The notes: generated by a model not told the origin, from the letters alone. Shown: positions 27,304-37,011, counted from the stretch's first letter. The stretch: 64,000 nucleotides of DNA from Vibrio tritonius (GCF_001547935.1 NZ_AP014635.1:2418001-2482000), one strand, 5' to 3'. Program-made: numbers and translations.

Positions 27304-27810
27304 TTATAGGTGAGGCATGAAGTTACATGGACGATGAGTCGCATCCAACTGATCTTTAATAATTTTCGTCCAACCAGTACGGCAAGCTCCAGTGGAACCT
27401 GGCATGGCAAAAATAACCGTGTGGTTGGCAAAACCTGCGACAGCACGAGACTGAATCGTTGAAGTGCCAATTTCTTCATAAGAGATAGCACGGAACAACT
27501 CACCAAACCCTTCGACTTCTTTATCAAACAGCGGCTTAATTGCTTCAGGAGTGCTATCACGAGAAGTAAAACCTGTTCCGCCTGTAATCAATACCACTTG
27601 TACGTTTTCATCTGCAATCCACTGTGAAATCACAGCGCGAATCTGATAGATGTCATCAATAACTATTTTTTTGTCTGCAAGATGGTGACCAGCGTCTTTA
27701 AGTTGTTCGACAAAATACTGGCCAGATGTATCGTTTTCTTCAGTACGAGTATCAGATACAGTCAGAACGGCGATGTTCGCCGGTTGAAATTCGCTAGCTG
27801 CGTGACCCAT
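27304..27810 (-). CDS. moaB: Molybdenum cofactor biosynthesis protein MoaB
   Basis: MoaB (168 aa) is a MogA-like protein thought to act in adenylylation of molybdopterin or to be dispensable, depending on the organism. VLTVSDTRTEENDTSG, VLITGGTGFTSRDSTPEAI and the loop AMPGSTGACRTGWTKII match the MPT-binding fold. AGGTGA precedes the ATG. It lies 65 nt after moaA and 12 nt before moaC. Confidence 0.95.
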   Translation of the reverse strand: MGHAASEFQPANIAVLTVSDTRTEENDTSGQYFVEQLKDAGHHLADKKIVIDDIYQIRAVISQWIADENVQVVLITGGTGFTSRDSTPEAIKPLFDKEVEGFGELFRAISYEEIGTSTIQSRAVAGFANHTVIFAMPGSTGACRTGWTKIIKDQLDATHRPCNFMPHL

Positions 27811-27875
27811 AAGTTCACCTTTAATTATTCAGATTATTCCACGGTGCTTTTGCCTCAAACAAAAGCATCAATTTG

Positions 27876-28865
27876 TTAGCCGCCAATAGACGCCAAATGA
27901 GGTGTCATACCAGTATTTCCATCATGCAGAAAATGGCTCACCGACTTGGTTTGTAAGTGTGATTGGATACGTTGAATCAGAGCATATTGCTGCTCATCGG
28001 CTTGCATTAGATCGCGTAATTCCACGCCTTCTTCACCAAATAAACACAAGTGAAGCTTGCCCATCGCTGAAATTCTTAAACGATTGCAGCTTTCACAAAA
28101 GTGCTTTTCGTAAGGCATAATCAAGCCAATTTCGCCTTGATAGTCTGCATGGACAAAGACTTGCGCAGGACCATCGTTATGACCACGTGCTTTAAGAATC
28201 CAACCATTAGCGATCAAAAAGTTTCGTATTGATGTACCAGAAACATGATGCTGGTTAAACAGATCATCCATCTCGCCTGTTTGCATCAACTCAATAAACC
28301 GCAACTGAATAGGACGTTGTTTTATCCATTGCAAAAATTGCGGTAACTCTTGATGATTGAGGTGCTTCATCAAGACAACATTGACTTTAACCTGCTGATA
28401 CCCAACTTCAAACGCTCGGTCAATACCAGCCATCACTTGGTGAAAGCGGTTTTGACCAGTGATTTGATGGAACATTCTCGGGTCGAGACTATCTACGCTG
28501 ACATTAATGTGGGTTAAACCCGCTTCGCGCCATTCTCCAACCTGTTTTTCCATTCGGTAACCATTGGTCGTGGTCGCCACTTTTTCGATACCTGGCGTCT
28601 GAGCGACGACATCAATAATATCGGTAAAATCTTTCCGTAAAGTTGGCTCCCCTCCGGTAATACGCACTTTAGACGTACCACAGTTAGCAAACGCATGAAC
28701 CACACGTTTGATCTCTGGTAGAGTAATAAAGGATGAGTTACGCTGGCCCGAAGGCTGATAGCCATCAGGAAGACAGTAAGTACATTTAAAGTTACAGACA
28801 TCTGTAACAGACAAACGCAAATAATAGAATTTACGTTCAAATCGATCTTGAAATTGTTGCGCCAC
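27876..28865 (-). CDS. moaA: GTP 3',8-cyclase MoaA (radical SAM)
   Basis: MoaA starts molybdenum-cofactor synthesis by rearranging GTP with radical SAM chemistry. The N-terminal [4Fe-4S] cluster motif CNFKCTYC is at about residue 24, and the C-terminal cluster cysteines lie in [21 protein letters not shown]. The C-terminus ends in a Gly-Gly tail (HLASIGG), which is required in this family. The GTG at 28865 is chosen because GGAAAGG lies 6 nt upstream and it gives 329 aa, the length of E. coli MoaA. The leader looks like a Moco riboswitch that includes this ribosome-binding site. Confidence 0.95.
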   Translation of the reverse strand: MAQQFQDRFERKFYYLRLSVTDVCNFKCTYCLPDGYQPSGQRNSSFITLPEIKRVVHAFANCGTSKVRITGGEPTLRKDFTDIIDVVAQTPGIEKVATTTNGYRMEKQVGEWREAGLTHINVSVDSLDPRMFHQITGQNRFHQVMAGIDRAFEVGYQQVKVNVVLMKHLNHQELPQFLQWIKQRPIQLRFIELMQTGEMDDLFNQHHVSGTSIRNFLIANGWILKARGHNDGPAQVFVHADYQGEIGLIMPYEKHFCESCNRLRISAMGKLHLCLFGEEGVELRDLMQADEQQYALIQRIQSHLQTKSVSHFLHDGNTGMTPHLASIGG

Positions 28866-28966
28866 GAAACACCTTTCCAAACACGGGAGGCACCATCATT
28901 TCTCATCGTGCCCTCGTGGCATTATTGCCACTGGCTGCAGCACCATATCAGCGTTAGACTTAGGTG
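28866..28966 (-). promoter_or_regulatory. Probable molybdenum-cofactor (Moco) riboswitch leader
   Basis: On the minus strand the moaA leader shows a perfect GTGGCA/TGCCAC hairpin, then a GGCAC/GTGCC stem, then CCTCCCGTGTTTGGAAAGG running into the GTG start. The CCTCCC...GGAAAGG block is, from memory, characteristic of gammaproteobacterial Moco RNAs upstream of moaA. Outer boundaries are approximate. The GGAAAGG is also the ribosome-binding site, so control of translation is likely. Confidence 0.6.
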
Positions 28967-29171
28967 ATGAAGCTCGGAGTTATGGCAACTGATTGCACAA
29001 CATGAACAGTCACACAAAAAGTAGCTGCGGCTAAAATACTTAAAATCTGTATATCTTTCCACCCTTTAAACGAAAAAAAGATCGCCCCTACCTCACTTTT
29101 TTGGCAAAGCGATACCGCTTGTTAAAGAAATGACCTACATTGTGCTCACCTTCGTTAACCAAGCAGAATCA

Positions 29172-30062
29172 ATGACCTTACATCGTAGTTACAAAGTCGT
29201 CGCGATTGGCGGTGGCCATGGTCTTGGCCGTGTGTTAGCGGCACTAAAAAGTTTTGGCGAAAATGCCACTGGAATAGTCACCACTACCGATAATGGCGGT
29301 TCGACGGGACGAATTCGAAACTGCCAAGGCGGTATCGCTTGGGGTGATACGCGTAATTGTATTAATCAGTTGATTACCGAACCTTCGATAAGCTCAATGA
29401 TGTTTGAATATCGCTTCAAAGGTTCTGGTGAACTTAATGGTCATAACCTAGGTAACCTGATGCTGACAGCACTCGATAACCTGTCGGTAAGACCACTTGA
29501 CGCCATTAATCTTATTCGGAATATGCTGAAAGTTGATGTACGCATCGTGCCAATGTCAGAACACCCATCCGACCTAACAGCTCTATCTAAAGAGGGTCTT
29601 CGTGTAACAGGTGAGACGAATGTTGATGAAATGGAGGGGGATTTAATTCGTCTTGATCTTGAACCGGAGGTTCCTGCAACCAAAGAAGCGACTTTGGCGA
29701 TCAGTGAGGCGGATGCCATTATATTAGGACCAGGTAGCTTCTTAACCAGCTTGATGCCACCGTTACTGTTGCCAGAAATTGCTAATGCGATTGCGACTAA
29801 TCATAACGCCAAACTGATTTTTATTGAAAATTTGTCGCCTGAGTTTGGCCCTGCAGGCCGAATGTCACTCAAGCAAAAATTAGAGTGGTGTGAACGTTCG
29901 TTCAGAGCACGTAAAATCGATGTGGTCATCGGTGAAACAGCCCATCCAGAATTGGATACTCTTTGGAATTGTGTAACTCGCGAATTAGCCTCACCCAACC
30001 GAGCTTGGCGCCATGACAGAACCAAGCTACAAGAGGTGATTGAAGAACAATTAAGGCAATAA
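29172..30062 (+). CDS. yvcK: YvcK/YbhK family gluconeogenesis factor
   Basis: This 296-aa protein of the CofD/YvcK family is related to 2-phospho-L-lactate transferases. It contains VVAIGGGHGLGRVLAAL, TTTDNGGSTGRIR, GGIAWGDTRNCINQLI and ILGPGSFLTSLMP. Homologues bind UDP-sugars and affect cell shape and growth on gluconeogenic carbon, but no enzymatic role is settled. An ATG at 29130 would add 14 residues; neither start has a strong ribosome-binding site, and 29172 better matches homologue lengths. It is divergent from moaA and overlaps the 3' end of luxU by 12 bp. The genomic link to luxU/luxO is typical of Vibrio. Confidence 0.88.
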   Translation: MTLHRSYKVVAIGGGHGLGRVLAALKSFGENATGIVTTTDNGGSTGRIRNCQGGIAWGDTRNCINQLITEPSISSMMFEYRFKGSGELNGHNLGNLMLTALDNLSVRPLDAINLIRNMLKVDVRIVPMSEHPSDLTALSKEGLRVTGETNVDEMEGDLIRLDLEPEVPATKEATLAISEADAIILGPGSFLTSLMPPLLLPEIANAIATNHNAKLIFIENLSPEFGPAGRMSLKQKLEWCERSFRARKIDVVIGETAHPELDTLWNCVTRELASPNRAWRHDRTKLQEVIEEQLRQ

Positions 30063-30389
30063 CTGCTGATAACGCGTAAAGGTCGCTTTTAGCAACTCCA
30101 ATACAGACTCGGCTTCTACATCAACATCGAAGTCTAAGCCGAGTTTAACCATACCATCTATTTCTACCGCTTTAGCACACAAGCGATCTGCACCAAAACT
30201 GGCGGCACTGCTCTTTAAAGCATGGCTAATCTCTTTTAGATATTCATATTTTTCAGCACCACTAATTTGGCTAAGTTGCTGCTCATAACTGGTTAATTCA
30301 CCAAGAAAAATTTCCAACAACACAGGAACATTTTCTTGACCAATTTCCTGTGCTAAACCATCGATTTTACCTTGATTTAGAAAGTCCAT
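30051..30389 (-). CDS. luxU: Quorum-sensing phosphorelay protein LuxU
   Basis: LuxU (112 aa) is a single-domain histidine phosphotransfer protein that relays phosphate from membrane autoinducer sensors to LuxO. The phospho-accepting His56 lies in EISHALKSSAASFGA, the HPt signature. It is encoded 6 nt after luxO and is translationally linked to it. At low cell density phosphate flows to LuxO, and at high density it is drained back. Its stop codon lies inside the convergent yvcK coding end. Confidence 0.96.
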   Translation of the reverse strand: MDFLNQGKIDGLAQEIGQENVPVLLEIFLGELTSYEQQLSQISGAEKYEYLKEISHALKSSAASFGADRLCAKAVEIDGMVKLGLDFDVDVEAESVLELLKATFTRYQQLLP

Positions 30390-30395
30390 AAGTGA

Positions 30396-31805
30396 TTATT
30401 TTTCCTTCTCTTTTTCTTTTTCATTCCAGCTTTGTAACTTGCGGTAAATAGTTGATGGACTGACATCCAAATACCCCGCAGCTTTAGGAATATTGCCATC
30501 ACAAGCTTCAATCGCTTTCTCGATAGCCTGTTTTTCTGTTAACCATAACGGAAAAATATCGTGTACTGATAATGTGCCGCTTTCTACTTTTTCAGAGATC
30601 ACTTCTACGCGAGGTTCTATGGGACGGTTTAACGGTGGCGGTAACATATTGAGGGTAATTTCACGACCCTCATTTAATACCACCACATTTCGTAATACGT
30701 TTTGCAACTGCCGCACGTTACCTGGCCAACCATAATGCTGGAATCGCTCGACAACTTCTGATGAAAGACGAACAAACCCTTTGCCCTCCTCTTTTGACAT
30801 AAAGCCAAGCAATGAGTAAGCAATTTCAATCACATCATCACCACGTTCGCGCAGTGGTGGTAAGTGCAACGGGATAACGTATAAACGATAGTACAAATCT
30901 TCTCGGAAGCGACCTTCTTGGACCTCTTTCCATGGGTCACGGTTAGTTGCACAAACAAAACGCACATCAACGCTCTTCATTTTAGAAGAGCCTACCTTCT
31001 GGAAGGTGCCAGTTTGGATAAAGCGCAGTAATTTGGTTTGCAGATCCAAATCCATTTCGCACAATTCATCCAAAAACAGCGTACCACCATCGGCAGCCTC
31101 TGCCGCCCCTTGGCGATCCGTTGCAGCGCCAGTAAATGCGCCTTTCACATGACCAAACAGTTCACTTTCGATCAAGTCTTTGGGAATCGCTGCACAGTTA
31201 ATCGCAATAAAAGGTTTATCGCCCCGTTTACTCGCCGCATGAACAGCCTCAGCACACACTTCTTTACCAGTACCACTTTCACCCGTAATAAAGATACTTG
31301 CCTTACTCGATGCCGCAGAGTCGATAGTTCGGTAAACTGCTTGCATGGTCTGACTACTACCGATAAAACCTTGGTAATTTTGTTCACGCGGGTCATCCGT
31401 TTCATTCTTAAGCTTACTTGCTTTACGAATTGCGTTGTTCACTGTGACACGTAAGCGGTCTGCTTCGCAGGGTTTGATTAAGAAGTCTTTTGCGCCATGT
31501 CGCATTGCTTCTACAGCAGTATCTATCGAGCCATGCGCCGTCATAAAGACCACTGGCACATCTGGATGCTTGAGTTTTACTGCATGTAATACGTCCATAC
31601 CAGTCATATCCGGTAAACGTAAGTCAAGAAGGATCAAGTCCGGCTCTCGTTGAGCAATACTTTCGATAGCTTCTCGTCCAGTCCCTACCACCTTAATATC
31701 AATTTCTAAAGGCAATAGATAAGAACGGTACAGTGCCGCTACCGATGCGGTATCCTCAACCATGAGCAGATATTTTGCTTTTTGAGTTGGGTATTCTAAT
31801 TGCAT
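30396..31805 (-). CDS. luxO: Quorum-sensing sigma-54 activator LuxO
   Basis: LuxO (469 aa) is an NtrC-type regulator. The receiver domain has phospho-acceptor Asp61 (ILLDLRLP), equivalent to Asp47 when numbering starts at the internal Met15 used for V. harveyi. The AAA+ domain has Walker A GESGTGKE and the sigma-54 contact loop GAFTGA. A Fis-type HTH closes the protein ([22 protein letters not shown]). Phosphorylated LuxO activates qrr genes with sigma-54. Qrr1 lies directly upstream on the opposite strand, and the LuxO sites between them allow autorepression. Confidence 0.97.
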   Translation of the reverse strand: MQLEYPTQKAKYLLMVEDTASVAALYRSYLLPLEIDIKVVGTGREAIESIAQREPDLILLDLRLPDMTGMDVLHAVKLKHPDVPVVFMTAHGSIDTAVEAMRHGAKDFLIKPCEADRLRVTVNNAIRKASKLKNETDDPREQNYQGFIGSSQTMQAVYRTIDSAASSKASIFITGESGTGKEVCAEAVHAASKRGDKPFIAINCAAIPKDLIESELFGHVKGAFTGAATDRQGAAEAADGGTLFLDELCEMDLDLQTKLLRFIQTGTFQKVGSSKMKSVDVRFVCATNRDPWKEVQEGRFREDLYYRLYVIPLHLPPLRERGDDVIEIAYSLLGFMSKEEGKGFVRLSSEVVERFQHYGWPGNVRQLQNVLRNVVVLNEGREITLNMLPPPLNRPIEPRVEVISEKVESGTLSVHDIFPLWLTEKQAIEKAIEACDGNIPKAAGYLDVSPSTIYRKLQSWNEKEKEKEK

Positions 31806-31827
31806 AACCTAGCCGTTACTGTTTTAT

Positions 31828-31872
31828 TTGCATTTTGCTCATAATAATCGCATTAAGAATTGCATTTTGCAA
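31828..31872. promoter_or_regulatory. LuxO-binding sites between luxO and qrr1
   Basis: TTGCATTTTGCAA (31860-31872) is an exact match to the TTGCA-N3-TGCAA LuxO consensus. A second element, TTGCATTTTGCTC (31828-31840), matches one and a half arms. They lie about 90-130 nt upstream of the qrr1 start, as an enhancer, and at the luxO 5' end, consistent with autorepression. Confidence 0.8.
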
Positions 31873-31933
31873 ATCGCAATTCCATTTTTGACCATTTATC
31901 GCAATATCATCACATTTTTTAGTGATTTAAAGT

Positions 31934-31949
31934 TGGCATAGGTTATGCA
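31934..31949 (+). promoter_or_regulatory. Sigma-54 promoter of qrr1
   Basis: TGGCATAGGTTATGCA has the -24 GG and -12 GC exactly 10 nt apart. The GC is 12 nt upstream of the first base of the Qrr1 5' hairpin (31960), the standard sigma-54 geometry. Confidence 0.9.
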
Positions 31950-31959
31950 TTAATATAAT

Positions 31960-32056
31960 TGACTCGCAAGAGTCACCTAGCCAACTGACGTTGTTAGTGA
32001 ATTTATTATTCACAGAATTAAAGCCAATAGAGCCTATTTCTATTGGCTATTTTTTT
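31960..32056 (+). ncRNA. qrr1: Quorum-regulatory small RNA Qrr1
   Basis: This sRNA of about 97 nt begins with a perfect hairpin GACTC-GCAA-GAGTC. It continues CACCTAGCCAACTGACGTTG and TTAGTGAA, the core that pairs with luxR/hapR, aphA and other mRNAs with Hfq. It ends in a terminator (AGCCAATAGA/TATTGGCT plus seven T). The position next to luxO is the conserved Qrr1 locus. It is activated by LuxO-P and sigma-54 at low cell density. Confidence 0.96.
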
Positions 32057-32086
32057 GCCTGCGCGGCGCCACATTAAACACAATTT

Positions 32087-34117
32087 TTAACTATTGGCGA
32101 TAAATTTTGTCCGCAATGCTTCAATTTCATCACGAATTTGAGCAGCCAGTTCAAATTCTAAATCTTGTGCATGCTTATACATCTTCGCTTCAAGTTTACC
32201 AATCTCTTTATCCAACTGTTGTGGCGTTAATATGTCGTAGCTTCCAGATGTTTCTGCAACTTTGTTCAACGGCACCAATTTCTGCGATTTTTGCTGCCGT
32301 GATTTAGTCACGTCACCAAGTTCCATGATGTCTTTAACGTTGCGTTTTAAGGCTTGTGGGACAATACCCATTTTTTCGTTATACGCTTGTTGCTTTTCAC
32401 GACGGCGATCCGTTTCATCCATCGCCTTGCGCATCGATTTAGTCACCTTGTCGGCGTAAAGTATTGCTTTACCTTTAATATTACGCGCAGCACGTCCAAT
32501 AGTCTGAATCAAAGATCGTTCAGAACGTAAAAAACCTTCTTTGTCTGCATCAAGGATAGCCACTAAAGAGACTTCTGGCATATCCAAACCTTCTCGTAAC
32601 AAGTTGATGCCCACCAGCACGTCAAACTCACCAAGGCGCAAATCACGAATGATTTCAACACGTTCAACCGTATCTATATCTGAATGCAAATAACGCACTT
32701 TTACGTCATGTTCATGCAGATATTCTGTTAAATCTTCTGCCATACGTTTCGTTAATGTGGTCACCAAGACTCGCTCATCTTGTGCCGCTCGCAGGCGAAT
32801 CTCAGACAATAAATCATCTACCTGCGTAGCCACAGGGCGAACTTCCAATATCGGATCAAGCAAGCCGGTAGGACGCACCACCTGATCGACAATATCGCCG
32901 CCCGATTTCTCTAACTCATAATTGCCTGGCGTTGCCGAAACAAAGACAGTTTGAGGAGCTAACGCTTCAAACTCATCAAATTTTAATGGCCGGTTATCCA
33001 GCGCTGAGGGTAAACGAAAGCCGTATTCCACTAGGGTTTCTTTCCGAGAACGATCCCCTTTAAACATCGCGCCGATTTGGGGCACAGTCACGTGAGATTC
33101 GTCAATGACCAACAATCCATCATGGGGCAAATAGTCAAATAGCGTTGGAGGCGGCTCACCTTCAGCTCGTCCACTGAGGTATCTCGAATAGTTTTCAATT
33201 CCAGAACAAAAGCCCAATTCATTCATCATTTCGATATCAAATTGCGTGCGCTGACTGATTCGCTGCTCTTCAAGTAGCTTGTTGTTATCGAGCAGGTACT
33301 TCTTGCGCGCTTCCAACTCGACTTTGATATTTTCTATCGCTTCAAGGATACGATCACGTGGCGTAACGTAATGGGTCTTGGGATAGATAGTATAGCGTGG
33401 TAAATCACGCTGCTTCACCACCCCCGTTAATGGGTCAAAAACGCTAATGCAGTCCACTTCATCATCAAACATCTCAATGCGCACCGCATCTTGTTCAGAT
33501 TCTGCAGGGAATATATCGATGACCTCACCACGGACACGAAATTGGCCACGTTCAAAACCGATATCGTTACGAGAATACTGCAGCTCCGCTAACCGTCTGA
33601 GCATATCTCGCTGCTCAACTACATCGCCACGACGTAAATGCAACATCATCTTTAAATAAGAGTCGGGATCGCCTAGACCATAAATAGCGGAAACTGAAGC
33701 CACAATGATCGCATCTTTACGTTCAAGTAGGGCTTTAGTTGCCGATAAACGCATTTGTTCGATATGCGCATTAACCGAGGCATCTTTTTCAATAAAGGTG
33801 TCCGTGGTCGGCACATAAGCTTCTGGTTGATAGTAATCGTAGTAAGAGACAAAATACTCAACCGCATTTTTAGGGAAAAAGCTTTTCATCTCTCCATACA
33901 ATTGGGCGGCAAGTGTTTTGTTGGGAGCGAGCAATATTGTCGGCCGCTCTGCTTGAGCAATCACATTCGCTAAGGTAAAGGTTTTACCCGATCCTGTGAC
34001 CCCGAGTAAGGTTTGATGGGCCAATCCAGCATCCAACCCTTCTAATAAAGCTTGAATCGCTGTAGGTTGATCCCCCGACGGTTGATAGTCAGAGACCAAC
34101 TCAAACGCTTTATTCAT
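32087..34117 (-). CDS. uvrB: UvrABC system protein B
   Basis: UvrB (676 aa) is the damage-verifying helicase-like subunit of nucleotide excision repair. Walker [13 protein letters not shown] lies near residue 40, and the beta-hairpin region [12 protein letters not shown] near residue 95. Helicase motifs include [17 protein letters not shown] and QTIGRAARN. The C-terminal UVR motif ([17 protein letters not shown]) contacts UvrC. It ends 30 nt beyond the Qrr1 terminator on the opposite strand. I found no good LexA box upstream. Confidence 0.97.
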   Translation of the reverse strand: MNKAFELVSDYQPSGDQPTAIQALLEGLDAGLAHQTLLGVTGSGKTFTLANVIAQAERPTILLAPNKTLAAQLYGEMKSFFPKNAVEYFVSYYDYYQPEAYVPTTDTFIEKDASVNAHIEQMRLSATKALLERKDAIIVASVSAIYGLGDPDSYLKMMLHLRRGDVVEQRDMLRRLAELQYSRNDIGFERGQFRVRGEVIDIFPAESEQDAVRIEMFDDEVDCISVFDPLTGVVKQRDLPRYTIYPKTHYVTPRDRILEAIENIKVELEARKKYLLDNNKLLEEQRISQRTQFDIEMMNELGFCSGIENYSRYLSGRAEGEPPPTLFDYLPHDGLLVIDESHVTVPQIGAMFKGDRSRKETLVEYGFRLPSALDNRPLKFDEFEALAPQTVFVSATPGNYELEKSGGDIVDQVVRPTGLLDPILEVRPVATQVDDLLSEIRLRAAQDERVLVTTLTKRMAEDLTEYLHEHDVKVRYLHSDIDTVERVEIIRDLRLGEFDVLVGINLLREGLDMPEVSLVAILDADKEGFLRSERSLIQTIGRAARNIKGKAILYADKVTKSMRKAMDETDRRREKQQAYNEKMGIVPQALKRNVKDIMELGDVTKSRQQKSQKLVPLNKVAETSGSYDILTPQQLDKEIGKLEAKMYKHAQDLEFELAAQIRDEIEALRTKFIANS

Positions 34118-34673
34118 AGTTCCTAACTCTCTTTTATTCGCTTATCACTATTGTCGCTGTTAGTCTCCATTTATGGCAAGTTGTTCTTTCGCCAAACGGA
34201 TAAGAACAAAAAATAGTCAAGAAAACCGCACAGAAAAACAGTGACAAAAATAGTTTTCAATATTGGCAAAAAAAAGCCTCGAATAGACCTAGATTAATAA
34301 AATCATGTCTGTTATTATCCGTGCCCCTCTGCGGTTTCCCCACCTAAAAATCACATAAAACAATCCACGGTTTTTCCCCAATTTTTCTAAAATTGACATT
34401 TTCATAACATTTTCGATCCAACACACCCAACCTTGAATTAATTGTGGTTAAGTAAGATAACAAACTAAATAACAACAACTTAGGTGTAAAAATAGCGTTA
34501 ATTGTCAATTTACTCACAAGTCACATTTTAATCAAAAGCTAATTACCCAAAAACAATTAACATGGTTATCCACAATTTTAGTGGATAAGTAAACCTAGCT
34601 CAGATGGGATAAGGGCTACAGAAAAGTAAAGCTTTTATTTAAGAAAAAACTTTAAATTTTTCAATAGCAATTG
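34118..34673. other. AT-rich gene-free region between uvrB and tRNA-Asn
   Basis: There is no convincing coding sequence. It must contain the uvrB promoter on the minus strand. The one ordered element I can see is the DnaA-box pair at 34566-34588. The stretch 34430-34560 is rich in AAT/TTA motifs. Confidence 0.5.
34566..34588. promoter_or_regulatory. Inverted pair of DnaA-box sequences
   Basis: TTATCCACA (34566-34574), a perfect DnaA box, faces AGTGGATAA (34580-34588), one base off consensus on the other strand. The pair also forms an 8-bp inverted repeat with a 7-nt spacer. It lies 85 nt upstream of the tRNA-Asn promoter. Confidence 0.5.
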
Positions 34674-34702
34674 TTGACATCGCCAAGTGGTATCGTTAAG
34701 AT
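34674..34702 (+). promoter_or_regulatory. Promoter of tRNA-Asn
   Basis: A perfect -35 TTGACA (34674-34679), a 17-nt spacer and -10 TAAGAT (34697-34702) are followed by a GC-rich discriminator (CGCTCCGC), as expected for a stringently controlled stable-RNA promoter. Confidence 0.8.
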
Positions 34703-34721
34703 TCGCTCCGCATTAAGTAAT

Positions 34722-34797
34722 TCCCCCTTAGTTCAGTCGGTAGAACGGCGGACTGTTAATCCGTATGTCGCAAGTTCAAGTCTTGCAGGGGGAGCCA
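34722..34797 (+). tRNA. tRNA-Asn (anticodon GTT)
   Basis: This 76-nt gene encodes CCA. The acceptor stem is TCCCCCT/AGGGGGA with discriminator G. The D-arm contains AGTTCAGTCGGTAGAACG, the anticodon GTT is at 34755-34757 and the T-loop is TTCAAGT. The sequence is very close to E. coli tRNA-Asn. Confidence 0.98.
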
Positions 34798-34810
34798 AAT
34801 TTAAGAAGAA

Positions 34811-34835
34811 AGACGTCCTAGGGCGTCTTTTTTTG
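34811..34835 (+). terminator. Terminator of tRNA-Asn
   Basis: The stem AGACGTCC/GGGCGTCT (one G-T wobble) is followed by a T-run, 14 nt after the tRNA 3' end. Confidence 0.85.
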
Positions 34836-35063
34836 TATCTGCGTACGACTCGCTACAAAATCCAAATAATACGCAACAAATCTTCTTTCGTTATCCTTTC
34901 CCCCTACCCAGTTCATTCTTGCCACCGCCTAAATTGCTCATATTTTCAAGTCAACGACACTAACTATCCGATATTTATCAAATTTATAAGATATTTAACT
35001 AAGTTATTGCTCAGGTATCGTGATATTTTTTCAATCAATATTAAACAATTTGCAATGGAAAAT

Positions 35064-35732
35064 ATGAAAGTATTGATCGTTGACGATAGTCCCAACGTCA
35101 TTGAAACCATCGGTGATTATCTTGAAATGATGGGGGTTATTGTTGATTGCGCCTACCACGGTGAAGCCGCTATCCACATGCTTAAAGAGAATCACTACGA
35201 TGTCATTATCATGGATGTCATGATGCCCAAAATGGATGGCATTAAAGCGGTAAAAACATTGCGAGCAGAGCTGCTCTGCCACACTCCAACACTATTTTTA
35301 ACTGCCAAAGACACGCTAGAAGACAAGATGGCAGCGTTCAAAGCTGGCGGTGATGATTACTTGTTAAAGCCATTTGCCATGGAAGAACTCTATCTGCGCC
35401 TACAAGCACTATCTATTCGGGGGCCAAGACTGGATACAGGCAAACTCACCTTTGCGGATATTGAATATTGTACGCAAACAGAAACGGTCACCCGCTCAGG
35501 TCGCGCTATCAAATTGAGTCGAATTCAATTGCAGATTCTCAAGCTATTACTGCAAAACTCGGCATCGATAGTCAGTCGCCAACACATCATTACGGCTATT
35601 TGGGGAGATGAATTGCCCAACAGTGATGCGCTAAGAAGCCACATTTACGGTTTACGCACCTCTTTAGACCGAGGATTTGAACACTCACGACTGGAGACGA
35701 TTCATGGCCAAGGCTACCGACTTAAGCACTGA
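35064..35732 (+). CDS. OmpR/PhoB-family response regulator
   Basis: This 222-aa two-domain regulator has a receiver domain with VDDSPN, phospho-acceptor Asp51 (IIMDVMMP), Thr in FLTAKD and Lys in LLKPF. A C-terminal winged helix (about residues 125-222) ends SHIYGLRTSLDRG ... ETIHGQGYRLKH. The ATG at 35064 begins directly with MKVLIVDD; the ATG at 35055 would add three residues. The open frame upstream runs through the tRNA and is not coding. It overlaps the kinase gene by 29 bp, so the two are a couple. The target is probably the adjacent outer-membrane protein gene. Confidence 0.92.
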   Translation: MKVLIVDDSPNVIETIGDYLEMMGVIVDCAYHGEAAIHMLKENHYDVIIMDVMMPKMDGIKAVKTLRAELLCHTPTLFLTAKDTLEDKMAAFKAGGDDYLLKPFAMEELYLRLQALSIRGPRLDTGKLTFADIEYCTQTETVTRSGRAIKLSRIQLQILKLLLQNSASIVSRQHIITAIWGDELPNSDALRSHIYGLRTSLDRGFEHSRLETIHGQGYRLKH

Positions 35733-36945
35733 GAAAAAAATCAGTATCTATCGCACCATTCGTCTTAGTTTTGGTGTTGTCACCTTTGCCATGTTTCTGT
35801 TGTTTTGGACCGTTATCTATGTGGCTGAATTTCAGCTCGAACGAATCAGTTTACATCACTGGTTAGATACAGAAGCAACCGCTTATGTCCAGCTTTATCA
35901 TCAACAAGGAGAGCGTGCACCACTGCCTAACCCAAAAGAATTCAAAACCTATTGGAATCAACAAGCCCTACCTGATTGGTTAAACCAATATCAACAACCA
36001 GGATTCTACGAACATCTTCTCGGTAAAGAAGATAAACACTTTATTGTATTCCTTCATCCTTCCGGACAAGGTTTAATGTATCTACTGTTTCAAGACGATG
36101 CAGATGACTACTTAGATGAATATGAAGATAATTTACATCACTACACCTTTCTTATCGGCAGCCTCTTATCCATCATGATATTTGGTTATGGTAGTTACAT
36201 GGTACGAGCAATATCCAAACCGTTATTGCAGGTGGAAGACAAAATCGCACAAATGTCTCCCGATCATGATGATTTTTCTATCGATACCCACTTCGTAGAA
36301 ACGCGTAAGATTGAGCAAGCATTGCTACAGAGTAAGCAAAATATTGCGCATTACTTTCAGCGCGAGAAGGAGTTTAGCCGTTTTGCTTCCCATGAACTTC
36401 GAACCCCTATCATGGTGATTCAGGGCTCGGCGGAACTGCTCGACAAGGTCCCTGACCTGCCGAAAGTTGCCCATAAAGCGATCAAAAGAATCGAGGATGC
36501 CAGCGACGAAATGAAGATACTCACTGAAGCCTTTCTCTTATTAGGCAAGGAGACTATCGAGCGCTGTAGCTATGGCAGCCATTCACTTACACAGACATTA
36601 ACCTCCCAATTGGCACAACTTGAGCCGCTATTTTTAAAACAGAATGCAGCTTATCAACTCAACATAACAACAAACACCCCTCATATTGTTGAAGCACCAT
36701 TCGCATTCATTGTTATTGTCATCAATAACTTAGTAAAGAATGCTTTCAGTTACAGCATGGGCGATGTGGATATAGTGTTAAATCAATCTCAATTGCGCAT
36801 AGCGAATTTTCACGCTGGCAACGGGACTTACCAAGCGGGTTATGGCTGTGGATTAGCTATCGTTGAAAGAATTTGTGAACGTATGCAATGGGATTTCAGC
36901 ACCCATAACGATGGCCAACATTTTGTATCTACTGTTAATTTTTAA
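35704..36945 (+). CDS. Sensor histidine kinase with atypical ATP lid
   Basis: This 413-aa membrane kinase is paired with the preceding regulator. It has TM1 at about residues 21-43, an acidic periplasmic domain of about 100 residues (including DDADDYLDEYEDN), TM2 at about 147-170 and a short HAMP-like linker. The HisKA phospho-acceptor His230 lies in FASHELRTPIMVI, and a HATPase domain follows with N-box VINNLVKNAFSYS. The usual DxGxG box is replaced by ANFHAGNG, before GCGLAIVERICERM. The ATG at 35704 has GGAG 7 nt upstream. The signal sensed is not evident; the acidic loop suggests a cation or cationic peptide. Confidence 0.88.
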   Translation: MAKATDLSTEKKISIYRTIRLSFGVVTFAMFLLFWTVIYVAEFQLERISLHHWLDTEATAYVQLYHQQGERAPLPNPKEFKTYWNQQALPDWLNQYQQPGFYEHLLGKEDKHFIVFLHPSGQGLMYLLFQDDADDYLDEYEDNLHHYTFLIGSLLSIMIFGYGSYMVRAISKPLLQVEDKIAQMSPDHDDFSIDTHFVETRKIEQALLQSKQNIAHYFQREKEFSRFASHELRTPIMVIQGSAELLDKVPDLPKVAHKAIKRIEDASDEMKILTEAFLLLGKETIERCSYGSHSLTQTLTSQLAQLEPLFLKQNAAYQLNITTNTPHIVEAPFAFIVIVINNLVKNAFSYSMGDVDIVLNQSQLRIANFHAGNGTYQAGYGCGLAIVERICERMQWDFSTHNDGQHFVSTVNF

Positions 36946-37011
36946 AATAGCTCTATAGCCAAAAGACGAGTTGTATTCACTGAAAACGCACATGTATATG
37001 TGAGTAAAAAC

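Noticed and set aside
34118..34330. SOS (LexA) box upstream of uvrB
   Set aside because: The best candidate near the CACTGTTTTTCTGTGCGG stretch has at least two mismatches in the conserved CTGT/ACAG arms, too weak to report.
34671..35054. Extended N-terminus for the response regulator
   Set aside because: The upstream open frame passes through tRNA-Asn and its terminator, so the receiver domain start at 35064 (or 35055) is the real one.
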